In this document: piece after piece, positions 8,129-16,179 of the stretch
How positions within the stretch are numbered: position 1 is the first letter of the stretch
Layout of the letters: every line of letters starts with the position of its first letter
Assembly (NCBI GenBank): GCA_963737445.1
Contig: CAVTSO010000009.1
Location: 186,001-250,000, forward strand
Direction of reading: 5' to 3'
Length of the DNA stretch: 64,000 nt
Source of the DNA: JAICYJ01 sp963737445
Lineage (GTDB): Bacteria > Actinomycetota > Thermoleophilia > Gaiellales > JAICJC01
The notes under the pieces: model-generated
Told to the model about the DNA's origin: nothing
Databases searched by the model: none
What the model saw: only the letters and a program-made list of their open reading frames with translations
Made by a program: the position numbers and the translations under genes

Positions 8129-9409
8129 TTAGTCAGTTTGGGCCAATGGGCTGGTCGTTGGCCCAAACGAGCCGTTCGTGGGCGCCTCGGGCCGCTGCGC
8201 AGCGCCGGCAGATGGCCCTCGCAGGAGCGCGTCCAGGCGGCCGCTCGTGTCGCGGTTCTTGCACTCCATCACCTGCGCATAGATGTCGAGCGCGAGTGCT
8301 GACGACTCGTGGCCCATCTGGTTCATCGCGTAGGCGGGCGTCGCGTCCGACTCGTACAAGAGGCTCGCGTAGGTGCGCCGCAGGTCGTGGCATCCGACGT
8401 GGCCGATCGGCTGCTCGCCCTGCTCTGCGAGCAGCGCGTCGGCGCGCCTGACGGCGGGGCGCAGCGCGATCCTGTGCACGTTCGAGCGTTCCCACGCGTT
8501 CCCGAACCGGGTCGCGAACACGAGATCGCCCGGCTGCGCGGTGCGGTGCTCTGCGAGCAGGTCGCGCAACCAGCCGGTCATGTCGACGGTGCGTGTCGCT
8601 GCTGCTGTCTTGCCACGACGCACGAAGATGCGGCCGCCCGCCAGGTCGATGTCCGACCACTGGAGCGCGCACGCCTCCGACACGCGGAGGCCTCCGAGCA
8701 GCATCACGCCGATCATCGCGGCGTGCTTGTCGGCGGACTCGACGAGGGCGCGCACCTGGGCGAGTTCCAGCCAGCGCCGCGTCGGTCGCTTCGACTTCAG
8801 CTTGCGCCGTCGCGCCCGCGCCGGGTTTCGGGGGATCAGCTCGGCGTCGACGGCGTCGTCGAGGATCTGGGCGAGCAGTCGCACGGTGCGCTCGATGCTC
8901 GCGTTCGAGAGTCCGGGGCTGGGCTTCGCGCCCTCACGCTTCGGGTCGGCCTGCCAGCGCTTGATCGCCTCGCGGCGCTTGGCGCGCGCGGCGAGCTTCG
9001 CGTCCGTGTACTCCTGGATCATGCGGACGCTGATCTCGTCGAGTGGGGTGCTGCCGAAGTGGTGGAGCAGGTGCACCTCGATCCCCCAGAGCCACGTCGC
9101 GGCGGTCGCCTCGGAGATCTCACCCTCTGCGACCTCGCCCAAGCGGCGCGCGTACCAAGCGCTCGCGTACTCCAGGAACGTCGGCATGTCCGCCTGCGGC
9201 TCCAGGTCGACGGGCGGCTGCCACAGGCCGAGCTGGATCTCCGCGAGCCTGTCTGCGAGCGCGGCTCATGCTTCCCGCTCGCCGACCAGTGGCTCGCGGC
9301 CGACGACCTCGCGGTGGCGGCGGCCATCGGCGCGGAAGCGGATCGACCACGAGACCGACCCGTCGCTGTTCTCTCGGCTGACAACCTCGCCGCTGGGTCT
9401 GCGCGGCAC
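8129..9409 (-). pseudogene. Tyrosine recombinase (phage-type integrase) interrupted by an in-frame TGA
   Basis: The catalytic domain is complete. Numbered from an internal ATG at 9187, the residues are Arg168 (GGLRVSEACAL), His267 and Arg270 (HDLRRTYAS), His293 (GHES) and the nucleophile Tyr303 (LDIYAQVM). The SAM-like core-binding domain precedes it (residues 1-115). Upstream and in the same frame, the usual arm-binding beta-sheet N-terminus is present (GEVVSRENSDGSVSWSIRFR), from a GTG at 9409. A TGA at 9266-9268 separates the two parts (REPLVGEREA-stop-AALADRLAEIQLG). Either the gene is dead, or a shortened protein starts at 9187 and lacks arm-site binding. It probably catalysed integration at the gloA repeat. 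Confidence 0.85.
8136..8168. repeat. 10-bp inverted repeat at the 3' end of the integrase gene
   Basis: The arms gtttgggcca (8136-8145) and tggcccaaac (8159-8168) are perfect complements with a 13-base spacer. They lie within the last 14 codons of the integrase, about 40-75 bases from the attL core, so they could be recombinase core or arm sites or a terminator hairpin. A related half-site (atggcccaaac) recurs near 9613, and a gggcc/ggccc repeat lies at 14981-14995 near the other end. Confidence 0.5.
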
Positions 9410-9878
9410 TACTCGGCCCGCCTGGCGTACGCTTGCGTTGTCACGTTCGGGCCCCCTCCCGTCGTGGCCTGGGGCAGTGCCGAGCGGTGCGGTGCTGCCG
9501 CTCCCACTCGGAACCATAGCCCGCTACCTGCCACTCCGGCATGTGGCTACTGCCAGCCGATCCCGCTCGCAGAGGGGCTTGGAGCGACCCTGTCGGCGCT
9601 GGCGCTCGCCAATGGCCCAAACCCAAGTCCGATCACAGGCCCAGACGCCCCGTGACCAGCCCCGAGGCGCTTTCGCGCGACGCGACGCCATGCGGGTGTC
9701 CTAAGCCCTCAGGATTGCTGCGAGGGCGTTAGGGCAGCTCTCAGCGCTTCGCACTCCTGGCCGGGACGCCGATTCTTCTCAACCTCTTCACCAGTTCGCC
9801 GGAGAACTACGGATTGTTGGCCCGGCGTCGGTGACATGATGCGTTCTCAGGTGTTCCGAGTGAGATTGGGGGTGTGTG
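9410..9878. other. Non-coding gap inside the island
   Basis: About 470 bases between the integrase start and the next gene. Open frames here are short and lack codon bias. Apart from one copy of the atggcccaaac half-site near 9613, I see no gene, RNA or repeat. Confidence 0.5.
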
Positions 9879-10148
9879 ATGGCTCAGCGCTACGACATCG
9901 AGATCGACCAGAAGGGCACGCATGCAATCGTGGAGGCTACGCTCGATGGCGCCTTCGTGCGCACCGGCGAGGTGTCAAGCATTGCGTTTCGCGTCCCGGA
10001 CGTCGAGCCGGTATACCGGTTCGACGACGATGAGCCGTTCGATGTGGTCGGGTCCGACGGGCGACGCTCGCAGTTCGTTGTGTTGCGAAAGGTCGGTCGC
10101 CAGCGGCTGGCGGTCGGCATGAACGGGAGCCACCCGCAAGCTGCATGA
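9879..10148 (+). CDS. Hypothetical 89-residue protein of the island
   Basis: An acidic, probably all-beta small protein beginning MAQRYDIEIDQKGTHAIVEA and containing FRVPDVEPVYRFDDDEPFDVVG. I do not recognise the family. The ATG at 9879 is preferred over the GTG at 9876 because a GGGGGT lies about 6 bases upstream. Its TGA overlaps the ATG of the pyruvate-kinase-like gene by four bases (ATGA), so the two are almost certainly translated from the same message. A regulatory or accessory role for that enzyme is a guess. Confidence 0.6.
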   Translation: MAQRYDIEIDQKGTHAIVEATLDGAFVRTGEVSSIAFRVPDVEPVYRFDDDEPFDVVGSDGRRSQFVVLRKVGRQRLAVGMNGSHPQAA

Positions 10149-12031
10149 TGGGTGGTGCGACCTCACGTCCCGTGAGCGACCGGCCGGCCTCCGGACTGGT
10201 AGAGCCGCTGCGCATGATCCGCCAGGACATGATCGCTGCGGAGGCCAGTTCGGGTACTGCCACGATGCCGCCGGAACGGCGGCCGAGCGCTCGCAATCTG
10301 GCGCATTATCTAGCCTTCCGCAGGCACGACGTCCGCCCGCTCCAGGGTGCACTGGCTCGAGCCGGTCTCTCATCGCTGGGCCGGAGCGAGGCGTGCGTGC
10401 TCTCAAGCGTGGAGGCAGTGCTACATCACACCGAACGTGAGGCGGGGCTTGCTCCGGTAGGGAAGACGAGCGGTGCCGTGTCGTTCGACGAGGCGCAGTC
10501 GATCATCGCCGCCCGCATCGACGAGCTGTTCGGGCCGGCCGAGCGGACCGTTCGGATCATGGTGACTCTTCCGACGCGGGCTGCAACCGATCCCGCGTTC
10601 GTTGTCGACCTGGTCGCCGCCGGAATGGATTGCGCACGCATCAACTGCGCGCACGACGCTCCCGCCGAGTGGTCTGCGATGGCGCGGAATGTGCGCGAGG
10701 CGGCCGATCGTCTTAATCGGAACTGCCGTGTCGTGATGGACCTCCCCGGCCCCAAGCTGCGAACCGGATTGATTGAACCAGTGCCAGGCGAGGTTCGGGT
10801 CCGCTGCGGCCGTCGCGCAGGCGAGCGGACGGCGGGGCACGCCTGGCTGTCGGCGTCCAGCGCGCCCGCGCCGGCCGGCGTAGCGGCGGTGATTCCTGTC
10901 AAGCAACGCTGGCTGAACGGGGTCCGGCCCGGGGACGAGCTGATGGTTCGCGATCGTCGCGGCGGAAAGCGTCTGATGATTGTGTCGAACACGACCCACC
11001 GTGGGGCGCTCGCCCTCGCCCCGAGAAGCATACGCCTCGCCGCGGGCTCGCCGATCAAGCGGCTTCGAGACAACAGCACCACGCGCGTCGGGGAGCTGCC
11101 GTCCATGACCGGTTCGATCCCGCTCCGTGTCGGTGACCCGCTCGTGCTCACGAGAGATCAGGCACCCGGCCGTCCGGCCAGCCGCACATCGCCGGCCGCC
11201 GTGCCGTGTCAGATGCACAAGATATTCGATCACGTGGAGCCTGGCCAACGGGTGGCGATTGACGACGGGACGTTCGCGGGCGCGATCGAGGACTGCGATG
11301 CGAATCAGATCACGATCCGGATTGCGCACGCTCCTGACGGGGGCGGTCGCCTGCGGACCGACAGGGGCATCAACCTCCCCGACACCGACCTTCCTGCGCT
11401 CGTCGGGCAGAGCGAGGAGGATCGCGAGGCCCTCACCGCCGCCGCCGAGCTTGCAGACATCGTCGGGCTCTCGTTCGTCAGCCGGCCGTCCGAGATCACC
11501 GCCGTCCTTCACGAGCTGCGCGTACTTTCGCCCTCGAGGACTCCCGGCATCATCCTCAAGGTCGAGACCGAACGTGCGTTCAACGCGCTCCACCTGCTGC
11601 TGTTCGCCGCGCTCGCAGCCGGCGTGCCGTTCGGCGTCATGATCGCTCGCGGCGATCTCGCCATCGAGTGCGGCTGGGAGCGGATGGCGGAGGTGCAGGA
11701 GGAGATCCTGTGGGTCTGCGAGGCAGCCCACACGCCGGTGATCTGGGCCACCCAGGTGCTCGAGTCGCTAGCGAAGACCGGCCTGCCGTCGCGGGCCGAG
11801 ATCACCGACGCCGCGATGAGCAGCCGGGCCGAGTGCGTCATGCTGAACAAGGGACCGATGATCGAGCAGGCGATCCACGCGCTGGACGACATCCTGCGCC
11901 GCATGGAAGCCCATCAGCACAAGAAGCGGCCGTTGCTTCGCCCGCTCGCCGCCTGGCGGACGCCGGCCAGCGACATCGAGCAATCGACGCCTGAGGTTGA
12001 CACCTCCGACGTCGTGCACGCGGGTCGGTGA
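10145..12031 (+). CDS. Pyruvate-kinase-like protein with N-terminal extension and no C-terminal allosteric domain
   Basis: A 628-residue protein. Residues 1-130 form an extension (ARNLAHYLAFRRHDVRPLQG, then GLSSLGRSEACVL) seen in a divergent group of large bacterial pyruvate kinases. From about residue 135 the pyruvate kinase barrel follows, with altered forms of the classical blocks: ARINCAHD, VMDLPGPKLR, AIDDGTF in the B domain, SFVSRPSEI, the catalytic ILKVETE with Lys near 471, and VMIARGDLAIE with a following WATQVLESL. The usual C-terminal effector-binding domain is missing. Conserved Lys, Glu and Asp residues suggest real phosphoenolpyruvate/ADP chemistry, but the changed first block (MVTLPTRAATDP) makes activity uncertain. 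It is co-transcribed with the small gene before it. Confidence 0.85.
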   Translation: MMGGATSRPVSDRPASGLVEPLRMIRQDMIAAEASSGTATMPPERRPSARNLAHYLAFRRHDVRPLQGALARAGLSSLGRSEACVLSSVEAVLHHTEREAGLAPVGKTSGAVSFDEAQSIIAARIDELFGPAERTVRIMVTLPTRAATDPAFVVDLVAAGMDCARINCAHDAPAEWSAMARNVREAADRLNRNCRVVMDLPGPKLRTGLIEPVPGEVRVRCGRRAGERTAGHAWLSASSAPAPAGVAAVIPVKQRWLNGVRPGDELMVRDRRGGKRLMIVSNTTHRGALALAPRSIRLAAGSPIKRLRDNSTTRVGELPSMTGSIPLRVGDPLVLTRDQAPGRPASRTSPAAVPCQMHKIFDHVEPGQRVAIDDGTFAGAIEDCDANQITIRIAHAPDGGGRLRTDRGINLPDTDLPALVGQSEEDREALTAAAELADIVGLSFVSRPSEITAVLHELRVLSPSRTPGIILKVETERAFNALHLLLFAALAAGVPFGVMIARGDLAIECGWERMAEVQEEILWVCEAAHTPVIWATQVLESLAKTGLPSRAEITDAAMSSRAECVMLNKGPMIEQAIHALDDILRRMEAHQHKKRPLLRPLAAWRTPASDIEQSTPEVDTSDVVHAGR

Positions 12032-12359
12032 TCACCGCACCCAGCGGCCGACACTGCCGATCCGCTGGACGCGGATGCGCATGATCTGGCCAGGACGCCG
12101 GGTCGTCCATCGGTAAGAACTTCACGTCCGGCCCGAGGGCGATCGCGTGCGACGCTCAGCAGCTTCCGCTGCCCGGCGACGAGGCGGCGTGCACTGTCGG
12201 GAAGCACCACGGACCACAGCATGGCCGAGCCGACCGGGCCGCGTGTGGCGTACCCGCGCTACACCTCGTGGCCGGCACGTCGTCCCACCGCACTAGCGGA
12301 TAAGGTCTCCTGGTTCCAGTGGCGCGCTTGGGCGCGCCGCGATCTCTCAAGAAAGAGCC
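12032..12359. other. Intergenic stretch between the pyruvate-kinase-like and treT-like genes
   Basis: About 330 bases. I see no supported gene, strong hairpin or repeat. It presumably carries the promoter of the glycosyltransferase gene. Confidence 0.4.
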
Positions 12360-13772
12360 GTGCACGAGGTCAGCGTCGGCGAGATGCGCCCAGACCGGTT
12401 CCGCGAGCTGCTGCCGCCGGAGCAGTTCGAGGAGTTCCTTGGCGCTGCCCATGATGCCCGCGAGCGCCTCCGGGGGCGATCGGTGTGGAACGTTAACTCG
12501 GCCGCAACCGGCGGCGGCGTCGTCGAGCTGCTGCGATCGCTGGTCGGCTATGCGCGCGGGGTCGGGATCGACGCTCGCTGGGTTGTGATCGATGCTGATC
12601 CGGCGTTCTTTGCGGTGACAAAGTGTCTGCATAACCACCTCCACGGTGCCGTCTGCGGTGAGGGGTCGCTCGACGACGAGGCCCGTGCGGTGTACGAACG
12701 GACGTCGGCGGAGAACTTCCGGGCCTTTCGCACCCTACTGTGCGCCGGCGATGTCGTGATCGTGCACGACCCGCAGCCGGCCGGCATGATTCCCTCGCTG
12801 GTCGAGGCAGGGATGACGGTGGTCTGGCGCTGCCATGTCGGCATCGACCGTGCCAACGATCTCGCGCACGAGGCGTGGCGGTTCCTCGGCCGCTACGTCG
12901 CGCCCGCCGAGCTCGTGATCTTCTCGCGGGAGGTGTTCGCCTGGGACGGCCTCGACCGGGAACGGATCGTCGTGATCAGGCCGTCCATCGACCCGCTCGC
13001 ACCCAAGAACCAGGAGCTCGCTCCCGAGGCCGTGCGAGCGATCCTGCAGACCACCGGTCTGCTGCCGGGAGATCCATCGGTGCCGGCTGCGTTCACCAGG
13101 CTGGGCAACCGCGGCCATGTGCAGCGCCGATCGACGATCGTCGAGGATGAGGTGGTGCCCGTCGATGTGCCGGTGGTCGTCCAGGTATCCCGATGGGACG
13201 CGCTGAAGGACCCGCTCGGCGTGGTTCGCGGCTTCGCAGAGCACATTGCACCGATCACCACCGCGCATCTCGTCTACGCCGGGCCTAGCGTCGATGCGGT
13301 GGCGGACGACCCCGAAGGCAGCACAGTACTTCGCCAGGCCGTCCAACTGCGCGCAGGACTGCCGGCTGATGTGCGACTCCGCGTCCATCTGGCGTCCTTG
13401 CCCACCGAGGACGCTGACGAGAACGCGATCATCGTCAACGCGCTCCAGCGTCACGCCACGGTGGTCGTGCAGAAGAGCCTGGCCGAGGGGTTCGGACTCA
13501 CCGTCGCGGAGGCCATGTGGAAGGCTCGGCCCGTCGTAGCGTCGCGCATCGGCGGCATCCAAGAGCAGATCGAGCATGGTGTGACCGGCTTGCTGCTGGA
13601 CGATCCGTCTGACCGAGCCGGCTTCGGTGCCGCCGTATGTGGCCTGCTGGCGAACCCGGACGACGCGCGGCTGATGGGCGTTCGCGCACATGAGGCTATC
13701 CGTGAACGCTTCCTCAGCGTCCGCGGCCTGGACGACTACTTCCGGCTGCTCCATCGCCTGGTCCTGCGCTGA
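12360..13772 (+). CDS. Trehalose synthase-type glycosyltransferase (TreT-like, GT4)
   Basis: A 470-residue GT-B glycosyltransferase patterned on TreT trehalose synthases, which join NDP-glucose and glucose. Features are WNVNSAATGGGVVELL near the N-terminus (acceptor side), the family-typical VIVHDPQPAGM, RCHVGID, VVQVSRWDALKDP starting the C-terminal Rossmann domain, and the nucleotide-sugar site KSLAEGFGLTVAEAMWKARPVV followed by IGGIQEQIEHGVTG. The start is a GTG at 12360. The protein is cytoplasmic. On this island it may supply trehalose as a compatible solute, with the neighbouring pyruvate-kinase-like gene connecting to central carbon; that link is inference. Confidence 0.85.
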   Translation: MHEVSVGEMRPDRFRELLPPEQFEEFLGAAHDARERLRGRSVWNVNSAATGGGVVELLRSLVGYARGVGIDARWVVIDADPAFFAVTKCLHNHLHGAVCGEGSLDDEARAVYERTSAENFRAFRTLLCAGDVVIVHDPQPAGMIPSLVEAGMTVVWRCHVGIDRANDLAHEAWRFLGRYVAPAELVIFSREVFAWDGLDRERIVVIRPSIDPLAPKNQELAPEAVRAILQTTGLLPGDPSVPAAFTRLGNRGHVQRRSTIVEDEVVPVDVPVVVQVSRWDALKDPLGVVRGFAEHIAPITTAHLVYAGPSVDAVADDPEGSTVLRQAVQLRAGLPADVRLRVHLASLPTEDADENAIIVNALQRHATVVVQKSLAEGFGLTVAEAMWKARPVVASRIGGIQEQIEHGVTGLLLDDPSDRAGFGAAVCGLLANPDDARLMGVRAHEAIRERFLSVRGLDDYFRLLHRLVLR

Positions 13773-14605
13773 TCGCCGCGAGATGCGCCGCCGAGTAGTC
13801 ACGGCAATTGGCCGAGCCGGCTGCTGGCTGGGGCGGACGTCGTCAACACCACGTGGGCCCTGCTGCAGCACGGCCACGGGCACGCAGAGACGCTGCTCGC
13901 AGGACTGGTCGACTGGATGCACGCCATGGGCTTTCTCCACATTGGACCGAGGTGCGCGGATTGATGAGCGTCCCCCGGGAAGCCGACCTAGAGGTGCACC
14001 GGCGGGCGCGGGTATGTGGGTGTGCTCGAGGCCGCCCGGCAGACATACGGCGGCTAATGGCCACTCTCCCCCAGCGCTTTTCAGCCACGCAACGCGGTGA
14101 CCAGCATGGGGGATCAGGAAGATCCCGACGGGCCGGAATCTGGCATACACTCGCCGTTGGGGGGAGGGGAGCAACTGATCCTGACGGGCGGTCCCGCGAG
14201 AGGGTCGCACCAACGACACTACCCAGACGCTGCGCCGGTCGTCGTGCTGTGGAATATCTCGCATCGTGCGAACTTCCGGCCGAGGATGATCCTTAGCACG
14301 TGGTATGCATTAGAAGTCCGTTTAGGCAGTCTGGGAGCGACGCCAGCGGATTCGGAGCCAGCCAGCCGGGGCGAGGGGGCATGGGTGGCTGGCTCCATTA
14401 ACGAGCGCCACCCGAGCGTCTAAGTTACGCACGAGGCCATCGACTCACGCCACCCGCCGCAAGTAGGGTGCCCCCGTCAGCGCCGCAGAACGCCTTACGC
14501 AACTCTCATCCTGCTCTAAGCGCCCCCTCAACCGGCCGAGTTAGCCTGCAAGGAGTCGGAGCCTGCTCCCCTCGTTAACACCCTCTCCCCGCGAGGTCGG
14601 ACGGC
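13773..14605. other. Degraded or non-coding stretch inside the island
   Basis: No convincing gene. In the treT frame beyond its stop, a fragment reading ADVVNTTWALLQHGHGH and then LLAGLVDWMHAMGFLH looks protein-like but has no start codon. A frame from 14106 to 14423 on the + strand (MGDQEDPDGPES onward, 105 codons) is open but has no homologue I recognise. These may be remnants of former cargo. Confidence 0.4.
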
Positions 14606-14609
14606 CCCG

Positions 14610-15053
14610 TCACATCAGGCCCGCCCGGTGGCATGGAGCCTCCACCGGGCGGGCCACCAGGCCTAGCCGCCGCGGCGTATTGAACGGGCGGGCCACCCTC
14701 CTCGGAGGCTGCGCGTTCCACGCGAGACGAGTGGGCTTAGCCGTGGTGATCTCGGTTGACCGGTGCGTGTTGAACCCGTCGGCGAGTGAGCGTGAGAGCG
14801 CAGTCGTCGCTCGGTCGCTTTTCACGATGCCTGCCGGCAGTTCGCCGACCGCGAGCAGATGGCGCTCGTCTACCCGCGACACGCGCTTCAGCAAGCCGGC
14901 GATGCGAGCCAGCAGCTCCGGGTTAGTGGAACGGCTTGGTGATACCCGCTGACCGCGGCCGTGTTGCCAGCGCTGGCATTGGGCCCTAGTGGCCCGAACC
15001 TTCCGGACTCCCGCGTAACCAAGCGGCAAACACGCCCACACACCCGGAACCAC
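14610..15053 (-). CDS. Uncertain ORF near the right end of the island
   Basis: An open frame of up to 147 codons. Its middle part (PELLARIAGLLKRVSRVDERH and AGIVKSDRATTALSRSLADG) has a plausible helical, soluble composition, whereas both ends are proline/arginine-rich and look random. The frame runs through the 14-bp hairpin at 14618-14655, which argues against the full length being translated. I do not recognise it. A small recombination directionality factor would be expected in an element like this, but nothing in the sequence shows that this is one. Confidence 0.25.
   Translation of the reverse strand: MVPGVWACLPLGYAGVRKVRATRAQCQRWQHGRGQRVSPSRSTNPELLARIAGLLKRVSRVDERHLLAVGELPAGIVKSDRATTALSRSLADGFNTHRSTEITTAKPTRLAWNAQPPRRVARPFNTPRRLGLVARPVEAPCHRAGLM
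14618..14655. terminator. Perfect 14-bp hairpin (terminator-like)
   Basis: The arms ggcccgcccggtgg (14618-14631) and ccaccgggcgggcc (14642-14655) are exact complements around a 10-base loop. No T-tract follows on either strand, as is common in high-GC actinobacteria. The right arm's gggcgggccacc is repeated once more about 39 bases downstream (to about 14697). Confidence 0.55.
14965..14995. repeat. Perfect palindrome plus adjacent inverted repeat near attR
   Basis: tgccagcgctggca (14965-14978) is a perfect 14-bp palindrome. Three bases later gggcc-ctagt-ggccc (14981-14995) forms a second inverted repeat. They sit 125-155 bases inside the right attachment repeat, a reasonable position for integrase arm or excisionase sites. 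Confidence 0.4.
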
Positions 15054-15120
15054 CCCCGACCGCCCCTCGACCCCTGTTTACGGCTCAACCATTACGGCTA
15101 GAGGGGTGTCGAACAGCGTG

Positions 15121-15140
15121 GTGTGAAGGAAAGTGGTCAT
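15121..15140 (-). repeat. Right attachment site (attR-like direct repeat)
   Basis: An identical copy of the 20-bp core at 8075-8094. Read on the minus strand it starts MTTFLHT like the glyoxalase but then runs into unrelated codons and a stop (LFDTPLAVMVEP-stop), so this copy is a dead 20-codon stub left by the insertion. Confidence 0.85.
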
Positions 15141-15149
15141 GGCCGCATG

Positions 15150-16112
15150 CTATCCGCTGGCCGGACGCCGCTCGATGGTGGACGCGTCTGACCCCGATCC
15201 GCCGACATGACGCATCGGATCGCCGGAGCCGAGGTCGTCGATTCCGGCGCTTGTGAGCGCTCCGATTGCGAGCGTGCGGCGCACCGCTGCGAAGGTCAGC
15301 ACGTGCGCGACGATGCCGCCATACGTAAACGTCTCCGGCGGGTCGCAGACGGCGTCGACGAACGTCTCGTCGGAGCGGCCCTCCGCTACCGGCGTCATCA
15401 CCAACCGGCGGAAGCTGGGAGCGGCCACGCCAAGGCGATCGCGCATTCCCTGGCTGCTGGTGTCACCTTGCGGCGGCATCGCCGTGCCTCCCTCGACGGC
15501 GGTGTTCCACATCTCCAGCTGCGACACCAACCGATCGGTGACGCTGCGCAATGTCGGGTCGCGGTCGATCGACTCGACCGACAGCTCGATCGGCCGGTTG
15601 AGCGTTGCGTCGTCGACTCGACCGGTACGGTCGACGATCTCGCCGACCAGCCACAGGTGGTGGTCGACCATGCGGGTCAGGACGTCCATGGTGGTGCTCC
15701 TCGTGGTCGGTGGCAGGCGCAGCCCGCCCGGTGGATGGAAGTGCACGCCGCTCGCGCCACGCAGCTCGTGGCTCGGCGCAGGGCGTCGGCGGTAGGCCGA
15801 CGGCGCCACTCCGTAGGCTCTCGAGAAGGCGCGGGCAAAGGCCTCCGGCGACCCGTACCCGGCGTCCAGAGCGACCGCGATCACCTGGTCGTCACCGGTG
15901 GCGAGCTGGTATGCGGCGCGCTCCATCAACAGCCGCCGGCGCAGCGTTCCCGGCGACTCGCCCAGCGCCGCCGCCACCAGCCGGTCGAAGTGGAATCGCG
16001 ACAGGTGCGCCTGGCCGGCCAGCTGCTCGCCGTTCAAATTGGGCTGGGCGAGGCTCCGCTCAACGATGTCGAGCAGCCACTGCAGCCGGTCGGAGGTGAT
16101 CATGTCCGACAT
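15150..16112 (-). CDS. AraC-family regulator fused to a DinB/DfsB-like domain
   Basis: A 320-residue two-domain protein. Residues 5-110 hold the double helix-turn-helix of the AraC/XylS family (SRFHFDRLVAAALGESPG and VALDAGYGSPEAFARAFSRAYG). From about residue 140 a four-helix DinB-like metal-dependent domain follows (MDVLTRMVDHHLWLVGEIVDR, then GGIVAHVLTFAAVRR). AraC-DinB fusions occur beside small metabolic enzymes. Its stop lies 9 bases before the original gloA start site (now attR), so it formed an operon with gloA before the island arrived. It probably regulated itself and gloA; the inducer is unknown. Confidence 0.85.
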   Translation of the reverse strand: MSDMITSDRLQWLLDIVERSLAQPNLNGEQLAGQAHLSRFHFDRLVAAALGESPGTLRRRLLMERAAYQLATGDDQVIAVALDAGYGSPEAFARAFSRAYGVAPSAYRRRPAPSHELRGASGVHFHPPGGLRLPPTTRSTTMDVLTRMVDHHLWLVGEIVDRTGRVDDATLNRPIELSVESIDRDPTLRSVTDRLVSQLEMWNTAVEGGTAMPPQGDTSSQGMRDRLGVAAPSFRRLVMTPVAEGRSDETFVDAVCDPPETFTYGGIVAHVLTFAAVRRTLAIGALTSAGIDDLGSGDPMRHVGGSGSDASTIERRPASG

Positions 16113-16179
16113 CCTGCCACCCGTGCCACGCAGGCGCCTGACCGAATTCGCTCGATCTTTGTGGCGGTTGCCGGGCGGC

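Larger units (their letters stand above)
8095..15140. mobile_element. Integrated element (genomic island) of about 7.05 kb inserted at the 5' end of gloA
   Basis: The segment is bounded by 20-bp perfect direct repeats, carries an integrase next to the left repeat, and holds cargo unrelated to the flanking housekeeping genes: a 90-residue unknown, a pyruvate-kinase-like protein and a trehalose-synthase glycosyltransferase. More than 1.3 kb at the right end is essentially non-coding. Removing the element and one repeat joins the AraC-DinB gene (stop at 15150-15152) directly to gloA with 9 bases between stop and start, restoring a two-gene operon. No replication or conjugation genes are visible, so it looks like a small, possibly stranded or satellite-type element. 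Confidence 0.8.

Noticed and set aside
10421..11731. A 436-codon minus-strand frame across the pyruvate-kinase-like gene
   Set aside because: No conserved motif, shadow composition, and the opposite strand carries recognisable catalytic blocks.
13773..13964. A protein-like extension in the treT frame beyond its stop (ADVVNTTWALLQHGHGH and following)
   Set aside because: It has no start codon and no recognisable family; it may be a remnant but cannot be called a gene.
12735..14264. A 509-codon minus-strand frame across the treT gene
   Set aside because: It is antisense to a clear glycosyltransferase and has the His/Arg-rich composition of a shadow frame.
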